From Ipomoea triloba (Eukaryota; Streptophyta; Magnoliopsida; Solanales; Convolvulaceae), in assembly GCF_003576645.1 (NCBI RefSeq), contig NC_044917.1, positions 4,903,745 through 4,967,744 on the forward strand: a stretch of DNA of 64,000 nt, read 5' to 3'. The position numbers were made by a program, and so were the translations under genes. Shown here one piece after another: positions 47,844-60,600 of this stretch (position 1 is its first letter; the number at the start of each line of letters is the position of its first letter). The notes beneath the pieces were generated by a model. The model was not told the DNA's origin and ran no database searches. It worked only from the letters and a program-made list of their open reading frames with translations.

Positions 47844-49217
47844 ATGTCCGGATCAACGGCTAAAACTCCGATAAGTCATCGGAGTTTAGATAAATTTTTT
47901 AGATACTCCGGTGAACCCAAACACGAAACTAATTTAAAATTTGAATTTTTAGACGAAAATCTTGAATTTTCAGAAACTTCATTTCACTCCACCGATCTCA
48001 ATACAACAAAAATATTAGATGAAGAAGACGACGAAGAAAATTCCGGCGATAGCGAGGAGAACAAGGCTTTTTGGGAATCAACAGAGGAGCTTCTACAGGT
48101 ATCTTCATCTTTAATTTCCTTTCAAATTATTAATATTTTTGTTAATTAATTACATTAAATATATATTTTGCAGGCAAATATATGCCGGACAACCTTTTTT
48201 GAGTCGGAAATCAGAAAGGCTACAAAGGAGGCTATAAAAGAGTTGAACTTAACCGGAGCTACTTGCAACTGCCGGAAAATGGTCGCCGATATTTGTCGGT
48301 GCTGTATGCAGAAAGAAATCTCTCACCGCCTTCAAAGCTCAGGCTATAACTGCACTATTTGCAAATCCAAGTGGAAAAGCTCGCCCGAACTTCCATCAGG
48401 TATATATTATTATGGCTTATGTTTGGTAAAATAGTTAGCCTATCAGTCAATTTTAATTTATTTGACCATTATTAACTATTTGACTTGATTAAAAAATTAA
48501 TATAAATGTTTGTTTAATTCATTTTTTTTAACTTCAAAATGCTAAAATTCAATGCAACTTTTTCAATTAGCTTTTTGAAAAAAGAAATTATATCAAATAG
48601 CTATCAAGCTAACAGCTAATTTATCAAACACCTTTCTAAAATCAACTAATTTTATCAACTATTTATACCCTCTGACCCAACCAGCTAACAACCATTTACC
48701 ATTTACCAAACAGGTTGTATATATTTATGCTACGGCAATATGGTTGAATAATTGTGTAACATAATTTAAAAAAAAAAAAAATATTTCAGGTGAGCATACT
48801 TATATGGAAGTGGTGCAAAAATCAAGTTCAAAGAAAGGGGCGATGAAGGTGATCATAGAGTTGAATTTCCGAGGGGAGTTTGAGATGGGGAGAGGGAGCG
48901 AAGAATATAATCGTTTAGTAAAAAAATTGCCGGAAGTATACGTCGGAAAACTTGAAAGGCTTCAATCTCTGATAAAGATATTATGCGCAGCGTCAAAGAA
49001 GTGCATGGAGAAGAACAAAAGGCATTTGGCTCCATGGAGGAAGCAAAAGTACATGCAATCTAAGTGGCTGGGCTCGCCTGAGCTTAAACCGGAGGACAAC
49101 TTTCCGGTGAAGCATTCGGAGCGGCCGCCGCCCAGGCCAACGGCTTCCATGCTCACGTTCGACTTGCTGGACAGTTTACCGGCCATGCATTTTACGCCGG
49201 CGATCAGAGTTGTTTGA
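47844..49217 (+). CDS. DUF506 (PDDEXK_6-like) protein
   Basis: Exons: 47844-48098, 48174-48399, 48790-49217, giving 302 aa. The N-terminus is acidic and variable (ILDEEDDEENSGDSEENK). The DUF506 core follows: TKEAIKELNLTGATCNCRKM, HRLQSSGYNCTICKSKWKSS, SGEHTYMEV, VIIELNFRGEFEMGRGSEEY, LPEVYVGKLERLQSLIKIL and MEKNKRHLAPWRKQKYMQSKW. The family is annotated as a degenerate PDDEXK nuclease fold. One Arabidopsis member, RXR1, represses root-hair growth under phosphate limitation; molecular activity is mostly unknown. Cysteines are numerous in the core (CNC, CRCC). The promoter is compact, with a TATA box and CACGTC motifs, suggesting stress regulation (inference). Confidence 0.92.
48420..48712. 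mobile_element. Candidate MITE in DUF506 intron 2
   Basis: The ends TGTTTGGTAAAATAGTTAGC and CCATTTACCATTTACCAAAC... are roughly inverted (TGTTTGGTAAA against TTTACCAAACA). It fills most of the intron. No convincing target-site duplication was found. Confidence 0.5.
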
Positions 49218-52200
49218 TGCCGCCGTCGTTTGTACGTGTTAGTTGTCGTGCCTTAATTAGTTTCAGTTTGGAATCTTGAATAATTAATGTAAATTATATT
49301 GGTCTGAGATGCAGACTCAACTTATTTTCCGATCCCATGCCAGAACCAATCATATCTGTTGAGCCTAAAATATATAAAAGTAAACGTCCAATTCAAGACT
49401 TTTAATTGAGATAGAGTACGTGCTTCAATTTAGTATTTGAGCCAACTCCATAAAAAATGGGGCCTGTTGAGAGCATATCAACTTAGGCTTTTAATTGAGA
49501 TGGAACACATACTTCAATTCTATCCTCTAATGCACACTATCAGAATTAGAACATAAGTAACACGTAATAAATCAAAATGCCTCATAAAACCCAGCTTATA
49601 TTGATGTTAAGAACTAATAAAATCGTTACTTTAAAAATAAAATAAATTATTGTTGAATTTATAAATACAGATAATAAAAATTAAAACAATGTCTATATAT
49701 GTGTGTGTAAAGGAATTTTTAGCATTATGAAAATAACTATTTATAAAAATTCTGAAATATTTAATATCAAATCCTCTATTCTATATGGTCATTCCCTTAC
49801 AAATGAATAGTTCATTGAATGCTATTTATGAAAATATAAAGCTAAAACCAAACGTTGGAGAGAATATATTCGCACAAATGTTATACCATTTCTAACATAT
49901 TCTATGATTTTTTTTTGAAAACATTCTATGAATTAATTAAGTGTGCTGTTAATTTAATCTACCTTGGACCCTAGCTTTCACTTAATTATTCTTTTCAGAA
50001 AAAAAAAAAAAGATTTCACACTAAACATTTTTAAAAATTCTAAATTAAAGTGTCAATCATCGTGGGTGTATCACATGCATCGTCGGAAAACTTAAAAGTA
50101 TACATGGTTAACTGCACCTAATGCAAAAAGCATTTGCGTATCACATGCATCTTATATTATTTAACAAGGTCATATTCAAATGTCATTATTTCTTATATTA
50201 AATTATTAATGGATTATTCATAATTTAATTGATCTTTTTTTTTTTTTTTGAAACACTCATGATTTATTACAGTGTAGTTTATATTCTATATTTTTCTCAA
50301 TCTTTAATTTTTCAGCTTAAAGGATCAATGCCCCCACCATTGGGACTTGATCTTGTGACCACCAATTTGAAATGATATAAGATGTGTAGAAACTATAAGC
50401 TTGATGTTATTAAGGAAGCAAAATATATAGAGAACACAACCAGAAAAAAAGGAAACCAGTTATAACAACCTATACAAAAACTAGGCAAGCCAAAAGAATA
50501 TGCTAGAATAAAACTAAGCAGAACATTAAGTCTCAATAAGATATGTATCACATTACATAGTAGTTGACAAATTGATCTTATTTAAACAAACTAAATTAAA
50601 TGATTTTATATGATGTAAACAACGATTTAAGAAATACATACAAAGGTCTCCGAAACTTAAAATCTTTAATTTGTATTCATATTGTTTTGTCCATTATGTT
50701 AAATGGAGTAATAAACTTTAAAAAAAATCATAATTATAGGGATTAATTCTAATTTTTGCCCATCAACTTTCTTTTTCACCTACATCCATCAACATACATA
50801 TAAAAATCAATTATATTTGCTATCTAACTTATGAAAATTTGTTACTTATAATCAAAAGTCAGGTACCAAATCTATTGTCGATTTTAATTAACAGACGTGA
50901 AAGATTAAAAGTAAAAAAAATAAAAAATGAATAAATTAAAATTATAATTAATTAGAATATAATTAAGTAAATTAGAGGATAAGAAGGAAAATGTCGCATT
51001 CAAAGTCAACATAAAAAATGCCATTATCCAGTCAGTGTAAGGCAGTGATAGGGAAAAGCGATATGAAGTCATTTTAAATACAATAATAATAATAGTTAAT
51101 TAAAAAGGAATTAAATTAAACTCATAAAAAAGTTGGGGGAAAGGGTATAAAAGTGAAAGGTAGGGTTTCTTTGATTTTAACGTTGACAAACTGAGGGCCA
51201 GGTTTTCAATAGTTTCCCCATTTTTAATGTGATTTTTGGAGTATCTTTTGTGGGAATCATCGTGTAATCCAAAACATGTTACGTGACGAATCCAAAAGTG
51301 TTTTCGTGCATGGTAGGTCTATGCTATCCATTTCTTTCGTTAAGACTTTGGCAGACACAATAATTTGTGTTTATTAAATGTTAAATGGCCGTCTGATCGA
51401 GTGATTTCTTTTTAATTTCTTATTAAGAAAAAATTGGACTTTTTAAATTTTGATACCTAAGGAGTAAGGATAATAGCCATGAGAATGCATAATTTTGTAT
51501 ATATAATTATGATCATGCATGATCATGAATTCATGATCAAATGAGAACTAGACTTCTTGTAAAAATTATTAACTAATAATGATTAATAGTTATAAATTAA
51601 GAAAAAATATGGGTCATATATATATATATATATATATATATTGAAAGTTTGTAATATTTATAAAATTAACATGTTTTTTTTCTCTCTTTTTTTTTTTTAA
51701 TATTTTACAATTGTTAGATTTACTAGATCAATGACTAGTATTTGTTCCAACTTTTTCACGAGAAACATATCATGGAACAATAAGATTATCCAGAAATGTT
51801 CTCAATTCAATTGTACGAAGTAAATTACCTGTAGTAGCACGAAATCTCCCTTTAGTTTCGAATCCAATCAAGTTTTCGTTGCGATCCGCAGGAGTTTCAA
51901 GAATTCACGAGCAATCTTCAATGTAGCGTGTCTAGCTATGCCCCTAGGAAGTTTATGAGATCGAACTCCAAATAATAATTCTAAAGGATTGAAGAATGTA
52001 AGAAGTTAATCAAAGATTAACAGATACGCTTTGAGTGTAAAGGTGATGCTTGAAAATAATTCAAGAAATTCATTAAAAGAATAAAGGGATGGCCACCCTA
52101 ATTATAGGAATATGGTTAGGGTTTGGTCATACACACTTGCCTAAGGGAAAAGATACATATGGGCTCAATTGACATTCGTAACAGATCTATAAGTTGATCC

Positions 52201-52246
52201 ATATTAAGCCTTGTTCAATTCTCATGGGAGTTTAGACACACACACA

Positions 52247-52553
52247 GAGGTCTCGTTCAAGTGAAAACATCGATCTCTTAACGTGAGAGCATGCAGACTT
52301 CTTCACTAATGCAAGGTAAGTTCTTCATGAATGCACAATAACTACTTCAACTCCGTGACTACTACAGGAATGCACTGAAACTATTACACGAATGCACGGT
52401 AATTACTACATGAATGCATGGTGCATCCATGTAATTGTCATGTGCGGAGCTGGAGTAGTAGTTGTTGTGTATTGATGTAAAACTTATCATGCATTACTGA
52501 AGAAGTCCGTATGTTCTCGCGTTAAGAGATGTTCCCAATTAAAGAGAACTTCT
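52247..52553. repeat. Long imperfect inverted repeat (foldback)
   Basis: The left arm (from 52247, with GATCTCTTAACGTGAGAGCA and GACTTCTTCACTAATGCA) is matched by the reverse complement of the right arm (to 52553, reading ATCTCTTAACGCGAGAACAT and GACTTCTTCAGTAATGCA). The turn lies around 52420 (GAATGCATGGTGCATCC). Each arm is about 130-150 bases, with roughly three quarters of bases paired by eye. It could be a decayed foldback element or a small-RNA precursor. Confidence 0.75.
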
Positions 52554-55500
52554 TAGGGCAATATATATTCCTTAATTTAATTTATATGCTTGTGGCTGTG
52601 GTTTCTTATTCTTAATTTAATTCATATGTATACTTGTGGTTGTGGGCACAACTGCACAAGTAAATGTGTAACTGATCTGGCATAGCGATAACTTATACTT
52701 TACAATGGTTAAATATGCCAACTCTCAATGAACAAACAAGATTAAGGGGGTCCAGAAAAATAAATTAAAAAAAATGTTACACATCATAAATAGGACGACA
52801 TCATAATCCAAATTACAATTATTGACATCAAGAAAAATAAAATAAAATAAAAAACATGTTTTTGATCTTTTTTGATTGACATCATATAAATATATAATGT
52901 ACAATTTTTTAAGAATAATATTTTACTTTGAAAAGAATTTAAATTTTTAAATGTTAATTTGGGTACGACTTAAAAAGAAAATTCAAAGTGAATGTTACAA
53001 ATGTACAATTATATTTTAATTTTAATGTCGTCTCTTGTCAGAAATCATATGATGGTTAGATCAACTGTGGGTAATCTATGTTGGCTTATCTCATAGTGAT
53101 CTTTTATTGATTAAGGCCATAATACAACTTTCACCCAAAACACATATTTAGATAGTAATTGCGAACTTTCTCATAAATCAAAGAAAATCATGATTAAAAA
53201 TTGGCCATAGTTCTTGGCCAAGCTGCACAACCAATCAACCATCATCATTTTAAAAAAAAAAATTATTTGATAATTAAAATGTTATAATATTAAAAGTGTA
53301 AAAGTTGGATTGACATGGTTGTGCCAATAAAATGAAATATATATTTTTTAATCTAAGGGAAGGCAAGCCCGATGTCACAATAAAATGAAATATTTTGATA
53401 CTACATTAACAAACTTGTCATATTTATTATTCATCACTTGTTTTTCAAACAATTCTCTATATTACATTATTTTCGTATAATTTAATATTGTGATGTGTTA
53501 TACAACAAGATTACTAATACATGCAATAACTCATATACCGCCCAGATCTAGGCACTTTAATTTCTATCTAAAGGCCATGAAATTGGTTGCTAAAACTTAA
53601 GTGAAATCACGAAAACATGTCAATTATGCTATCATTGCTCCAGAGGCATCATATTAGTATCCAACACGCGTCACAACCAACTTAATTAGCCACTAGCTAC
53701 ATTCTACAACATTAGAGCTATCGATAAAATTATAAGATTATACTCCGTGCTTCCTTGATATAAATAAAGACCATCATCACTATCTAGCTAAATAATCTTA
53801 CCTTCACTTCGCAATACACTTTCTAACCTAGCAAATTAGCCTCTTGAGCTTATCTTATATTTAGTGGCTTGTACTTTAACTAATTGGTATTATAAATAAT
53901 AAATACATCTTTTACCCATATAACTACATCCTAGTATCCTACCTAGATAAATTTGTATTCTACCTTAGCTTATACTTTGTAACATATAGATCTCATACCT
54001 AATAACACTATCATGTCCAAATATTTAAATTTTATAACTAATACTAAACTAAATATATATTAAAAAATAAATCATAAATAACTTAAATCTAAAATTTACT
54101 TATCAGTTATCATTAAACATTATTTTCGCATTACGTATTCATCAACAACATATTCAACAATAAGATGAAGCGATTAGAAGCTAGGTAACCTAAGTTAACT
54201 ATATGAAACGACCACACTAAGTTTGGGAGGTTTCATTTGTATTACTATATATATATATATATGAATTATTTTTTGTAAATATATTCATTTAATAAATTAT
54301 TATTATACAAGGAAAAGTTGGGGAAGAAGCTACAATTGGCTATGGTGACCTGGAACCAATATGGCATTTATTCAGTACGTCAATATCATATCAACTTCAG
54401 TTAATATATTATATATACTATTTGTAGAACCAATTATCGTGTAAATGGTTGGAAGACAACCGTTTCTCGGCGATTCGTCGATGTTAATAAAGGAACTAAG
54501 GGCCCCCCTGGTTTTGGAGAAAATTAATTAAGCACGGCCATGATGTCTTATACGACTGTTTTAAGTGGGTGCAGGGAGCTATTTTAGCTTAAAATCTGGT
54601 GGCATTAAGTGACGTAGATGTAATGAATTATAATCTGCTTAGTCAATTATGATGGTTTGAGATAAGGACTAAGATGATTAGTTGGGTATATGAAAATAAA
54701 AAAAATAAAAAAAAAAGCAGCAGGAGCGGTCTATATATTCGCCTTGGTTTTATTTATTTATTTTTTTTTTTAATGTTTTGTTTTAATATATAAAGAAACT
54801 AATTGACAAGATCATAAATTAATTATTGTCATATTATTTTTGTTTATAATGAAAAAAGGGAAGTAATTAATTTAAATATGTGACCCAGTGAATAATTTTG
54901 AGATAAAAAATTAATATATAATGACCTATAAATATGATATGACCAATTAAATTGTCATAATATTTGTTTTAATTATTTTGACAAATTAGTTTTAACAAGA
55001 GAGTAATGAAGTTAAAATTTAAAGGAGTTGTTTTCAAAAAAAAATTAAAAAATTAAAGGAGTTAATTGAGGGGCAATTTCAATTAAGTTGGTCAATAATT
55101 GACTTGGTAATCTATAATGAGAGTTGTCTATTGGCCTTTTTTTAGTTGAGCTAGCTAGTTAGTTATGAGGTAATCTAGGATGGTTTGCGTCATTGTAATC
55201 TTTTGACGATTAAGCTTACAAGACATAAATAGCTATATATTAAGTTTAATTTCAAAATTTCTCCAGTTATGAAATTGATTTGATTTAGTTGAATTTTTCT
55301 TTCAAATTTGGACAAAGAGTGGACAATTCAAACATATATGTAATTTTATTATGTTGTCATTCATTTTTATTTTCGATATGATTATAAATTTACAATGTCA
55401 TGAAATAATAATTCACTTAATTGAAAGACAAATAGAGCATTAAACAACTCAAATTATGAGAAAAACTCAATCAAATTAATATGGAGAAAATTATTACCAT

Positions 55501-55706
55501 CAGTTAAAATAAAACACAAACATTGTAATACCAATTATGCAGGTTGAGGTTTTCTTGTTGATGCACAACCTCTGATCTATCTAGCTATCAATCAACATAA
55601 CAAACAATAACCTAGATAGCTCATTCATCCGATGAGAGGGGACAAAGACGACTAGATTGTCTACGTTGAAGAAGAGTGGCCTGCAGGTTGCTTTTGGCTA
55701 TGGCGG

Positions 55707-55726
55707 TGTTGTGTGTGTGTGTGTGT
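55707..55726 (+). repeat. (GT)n microsatellite
   Basis: Short uninterrupted GT run. Confidence 0.7.
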
Positions 55727-56035
55727 TTTTCCACTTACTATATTCATTATATTTAATAGGCTAGTAATTTAACACTTTTTCTTTGTATTTAACTAAAAAT
55801 ATTGGGAAAATTCAATATTTTCTCTCTAAATTTAGAGTTGAATAAGAATTCATGTTTTTTTTTTTTAATAATATTAAATGAAAAAACTCAAATTCAAAGT
55901 CAAGGATGAGCGAACAGACTTGGCGTGGAATGCAAGTACCCTCTGCAATTGCTAATACTAGACTACCTTCTATCTGCAATTTTAATCTTGAACACTTTTA
56001 CTCGGTCGCCCACCACACTGCCCTGCCCCTCCTCC

Positions 56036-56043
56036 TATAAAAG
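56036..56043 (+). promoter_or_regulatory. TATA box of the proton-pump-interactor-like gene
   Basis: TATAAAAG lies 59 bases upstream of the ATG, implying a leader of only about 25-30 bases. Confidence 0.65.
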
Positions 56044-56094
56044 TATAAAACCACATTTAGCCAAAAGGGACCGACATATCTGAACCTCAATACA

Positions 56095-57364
56095 ATGGAC
56101 CCAGAAAACAATAGCGTTACACAACCCAACTTCCATGTTTCTAAGGAAGATCATCCCTTCTGTTTAGTTGAACGTTTCCTGCCCCGTCAACATCCTACAT
56201 TCACCCCAAGAATCAGCCTGGCAGAGAACCATTATCAATGTTTAAAGCACCAGCGAGATCAAACCAACAATAAATTACAACAAAAGAAGGTATTGTTTCT
56301 TTTTTCTTTTTTTTTTTTGAGTGATGACTGATGAGTAATTAGAAACTCACAGTCAGTATTTAATCAGCAAAAGACCACAATGATTGTTGTTCCTAAGACA
56401 TTCAAACCAAAAAGGTCAATAAGTCATTTCTGTTGGGAATCAAACTTAGAACTTTATAGTTACAAGTTAACACCCAACTGTCTCTTATGTCTCATATTAC
56501 TATCGCATTATCATTGAAATATGATTACTGATCCATCCTCAGACCTATCGTGTAATAGTTTCATCAGAATTGAAGCGTGTTGCCGGGATAAACTGCATGA
56601 GTAGCTTGAATGATGTTACAAATTGGGCAATTAGGCGTAAAAAAGGTCTCCAATGTTTACTGAGAGAAATTTCAGGGTCAGAAAATCATCGACGGTTGAA
56701 AGATACAGAGACATGCTCCTCAGTTAACGAGCTTGATGGTTTTGTATGTGAATTAATTAAGCTCGAGACTTTTTATATATAATACGAATCACATGATAAA
56801 TGCAAATTTTATTAATTCGTATTGATATGATGTTTGTGCATATATATCAAGATTCGGAAGCTGCATAGCAAGTTGCAGCATGGGAGCAATAAACGAGCAG
56901 AGGAGAAGAATCTGTTTGAAGAAATCAAAAATGCAGAATTAAGAAGACAAAATCTCATTGCTGCTGCAAACAAAACCCCGCAGGCTTCCAGTAGGGAAGA
57001 AAGAATTCAAGTGAGACAAACAATAATAATCTTCTGAGCTTATTATTATATCTTCCTATATACACTAACAAGTGAATGCGCATATCTTCATACTGAGATT
57101 GAGTTCGAAACATCATGTTTTTGGTTATTAATTTTGTTGAAATCAATGCAGAACATAGTCCAGAACATTGAGCAATTGAAGACGGAGGACATGGCTTTCA
57201 GGACTAAAGTGCAGCAACATCGCAGACATCTTGTGGCGATAGAGAAAGATATCAGACGTTTGGAGAAGAAATTGACGGATCTAAACGTCAAGAAAGCTCA
57301 AGCGTTTCATCGCATTCTTCAACTCAAACAATATCAATTTCAATCGAGTGTTATATTTAGTTAA
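56095..57364 (+). CDS. Short proton-pump-interactor-like coiled-coil protein
   Basis: Exons: 56095-56289, 56543-56743, 56852-57010, 57152-57364, giving 255 aa with all phases closing. The protein is mostly charged helix. CSSVNELDGFIRKLHSKLQH, AEEKNLFEEIKNAELRRQNL and LVAIEKDIRRLEKKLTDLNV align in order with the central coiled coil of Arabidopsis PPI1 (CSSEEELNKLIYS..., EEKQILKEIRQLEGTREKVI). PPI1 binds and stimulates plasma-membrane H+-ATPase through its N-terminal region. The present protein is less than half of PPI1 (about 610 aa): it lacks the C-terminal K/E-rich part and membrane anchor and has an unrelated N-terminus. A divergent family member or a truncated paralogue; whether it binds the pump is unknown. 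Confidence 0.75.
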
Positions 57365-57680
57365 TTGTCAAAAAGGTTTGATTCTTCATTACACGATTAA
57401 ACAATTACTGTAATAATATTTGCTTACAATTTTTTTGATCATAAATAGTTAATTAAATTTGAATTATGTAATGTTTAATGCTCAGAAAATAAGAGATTAT
57501 ACTTATAAGTTATAATCAAAGTAATCAATCAGTCTTGAAATTAAACCCTATTTTGATTCATTCAAATCTGATACGTAAGGCAAAATGTAGAAGAGTGTAA
57601 AATATATAAAGAGGAGTTTTAAAAACCAAGAAATTAGACGGAGAACACTGAAACCCATTGCGAAGAAGCAAAAATCTTGA
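57365..57680. other. Spacer between the PPI-like gene and SWI2
   Basis: 316 bases hold both the PPI-like 3' UTR and the SWI2 promoter and leader. No TATA box is evident. Confidence 0.5.
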
Positions 57681-60600
57681 ATGTCTTTGAACGCCTTCAA
57701 GGAGGTCCTCAAGCCCTGCAATAATCAATCCTCCTCGAATTCCTCCCAAACTTCATTGATTTCTACTCAGTTTGATTCATCCACTGTAAACCCTAGAAAG
57801 CCCCCCAAATCTTCTCTTTCACGCCAGCTTCTTCTCCTTGAAGATTCCTTCACCTCTTCATCCTGGACCCAATCACAGAGACCCCAAAAGCAGACCAATT
57901 CCAGTATTGGAGTCAAAGATGAGAAAGAAGAGGAAGAAGCAGTAGAAGAAGAGAAACCCCTTACGTTTGGAAGGTCAAAGTTGGAGTCTTTTGTTCTTGA
58001 TCACACCGGGCCTTATGAGCCTTTGGTTCTATCTCCTCCCGGCGAAACACCAGTAGTACAGGTGATTTTGCCTTAAAAGAATTGATTTTGTTGATCTTTC
58101 AGCTTAATTTTAGCACATTTACAGTTTCATTGCTATTATTTCCCCATTGCACATAGTTCAAGTTTATGTGGAAAATGGAAGAGTTTAAAAGAAAGAAAGA
58201 TTATAATCTTGGGATAATTTCATCTTTTGGACAAGGAATAGTGGTGGTGTCAATGGGATATTTAAGGTTACTAAATATGTTTAAATTTGAAACCTTTTCT
58301 GGTTGTTTAATTGTTCCAGATTTCCATTGCTCTTCAATGTACCTTCTCTACTAGAAACTGATTCATCATAAATTGCCTTATTCCTTTCTTGGATTCATTG
58401 TTTTATATTATGGTAATTTTCAAACTTCATCTGAGCTGGTGAGCTTTCTCTTTTGCTTTTGTAGGTACCAGCATCTATTAATTGTAGACTTCTGGAGCAC
58501 CAAAGAGCGGGAGTTAAATTTCTGTATGGTTTATACCGGAACAACCATGGAGGTGTTCTAGGAGATGACATGTTAGTTTCCTTCCCGCTCTTCGTTTTGA
58601 TTGTACTAATGGATTTAACTCCCCCGTGTCGTTGGACTCTTTTTTTATGTGTAGTTCTTTAGCTCCTCTGTGTTCTCCCTTTGCAGCATGATGTGGTTTT
58701 GATCTGTTCTGTACATTTTGTCTTTCGTTTTTGCCTGCATTTTTCCTGTCTAACTAGGACGTGTTCATCGATCAGGGGACTAGGAAAGACAATCCAAACC
58801 ATTGCTTTCTTAGCAGCTGTGTATGGGAAAGATGCAGATGCCACTGATTCAATATCGATCACGGGGGATCTTGAAAGGAAGGGCCCTGTACTAGTTGTCT
58901 GTCCTACTTCTGTAATTCATAACTGGGAGAATGAGTTTTCCAAATGGGCAACTTTTAGCGTTTATGTTCATCATGGACCAAACCGGGAATTGATAATTGA
59001 TAAACTAGAAAGGTACGGAGTTGAGATAATAATAACCAGTTTTGATACGTACAGAATCCATGGAAGCATTTTATCTGATGTCCAGTGGGAGATTGTGATT
59101 GTTGACGAGGCACACCGGCTTAAGAATGACAAGTCTAAACTCTATCAAGCTTGTTTAGAAATTAAAACTAAGAAACGCTATGGGCTCACGGGAACCATAA
59201 TGCAGAACAAAATTATGGAATTGTTCAGTCTATTTGACTGGGTGGTACCTGGTTGTTTGGGCACACGTGAACACTTCCGCGAGTTCTATGAGGATCCCCT
59301 TAAGCATGGCCAGAGATCAACGGCTTCAAATAGACTTGTCCAGGTTGCTGATGAGAGAAAACAGCACTTGGTATCAGTTTTGCAGAAGTATTTGTTGAGA
59401 AGGACAAAGGAGGAGACCATCGGACATCTTATGCTAGGGAAGGAAGACAATGTTGTATTTTGTGCCATGAGTGCATTGCAAAAACGAGTTTACCAGAGGA
59501 TTTTACAGTTACCTGATATCCAGTGCCTTATCAATAAGGACAACCCTTGTAGTTGCGGAAGTCCTCTCAAGCAAGTTGAATGTTGCAAAAGGATTGTTCC
59601 AGATGGTATTATCTGGCCGTACCTTCATAGAGACAATCCAGATGGTTGTGATTCGTGCCCTTTTTGCCTTGTACTTCCGTGTCTTGTCAAGCTCCAACAG
59701 GTAATTTTTAAAATCTTTTTTTGAAGCAATTGGTTGTGTCTATGAAAGAAGTATATTGCTCACTGGGAAAGGCACTCATTTATACGTTGAATCTTTCCAC
59801 AAATTGATTTCTTTTGTTTATACATTTCATCGTTTATCCTGAAATTTAAATCTCTCTTACAGGTGAGCAATCACTTAGAGCTCATCAAACCTAATCCGAG
59901 GGATGATCCAGACAAGCAAAGAAAGGATGCAGAATTTGCGGCTGCTGTATTTGGTCCTGATATCGATTTGGTGGGTGGCAATACTCAAAATGAGAGTTTT
60001 ATGGGCCTGAGTGATGTCAAACATTGCGGGAAAATGAGAGCTTTGGAAAAACTTATGTTCACTTGGATTTCACAGGGTGACAAGATTCTTCTTTTCAGTT
60101 ATTCTGTGAGGTAAGTTGTCAAAGGATTATTTCGGTGCCTCTCAAGGCAGGATGTCATAGATCCAATGTTCTTGCTGCACCTTTCTTCGTAGATTTTCTT
60201 TCATGTTGTTTTCTTCTTTACCTCTCTAGCTTAGTAATTCCCCCCGACTCTCTGAGCAGGATGCTGGATATACTCGAAAAATTTCTTATACGCAAAGGAT
60301 ATTGTTTCTCTAGACTTGATGGCTCCACTCCAACCGGCTTGCGTCAGTCTCTCGTAGATGACTTCAACTCAAGTCCAAGCAAACAGGTAAGTTTAAACAC
60401 AGATCGAGGTTCAACCTGACTTAACAAGGCTCTATATAATGGCATCTAATGTTACTGGTTTGCCTTCACCTCTTCTCACCTTTAGGTGTTTCTCATATCA
60501 ACGAGAGCTGGCGGCCTTGGACTCAACCTTGTTAGTGCAAATTGCGTAGTAATATTTGATCCAAACTGGAACCCTGCTCAGGATTTGCAGGCCCAGGATA

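Larger units (their letters stand above)
49218..56035. other. AT-rich gene desert
   Basis: About 6.8 kb with no ORF of family character. Contents I can name: the DUF506 3' UTR, (TA)n tracts near 51618-51641 and 54247-54262, a foldback at 52247-52553, and a (GT)n tract near 55707-55726. The rest is homopolymer-rich low-complexity sequence. Confidence 0.5.

Noticed and set aside
56395..56475. tRNA-derived SINE in reverse orientation in an intron of the PPI-like gene
   Set aside because: Only a box B-like GTTTGATTCCC on the minus strand is recognisable; no tail or duplication.
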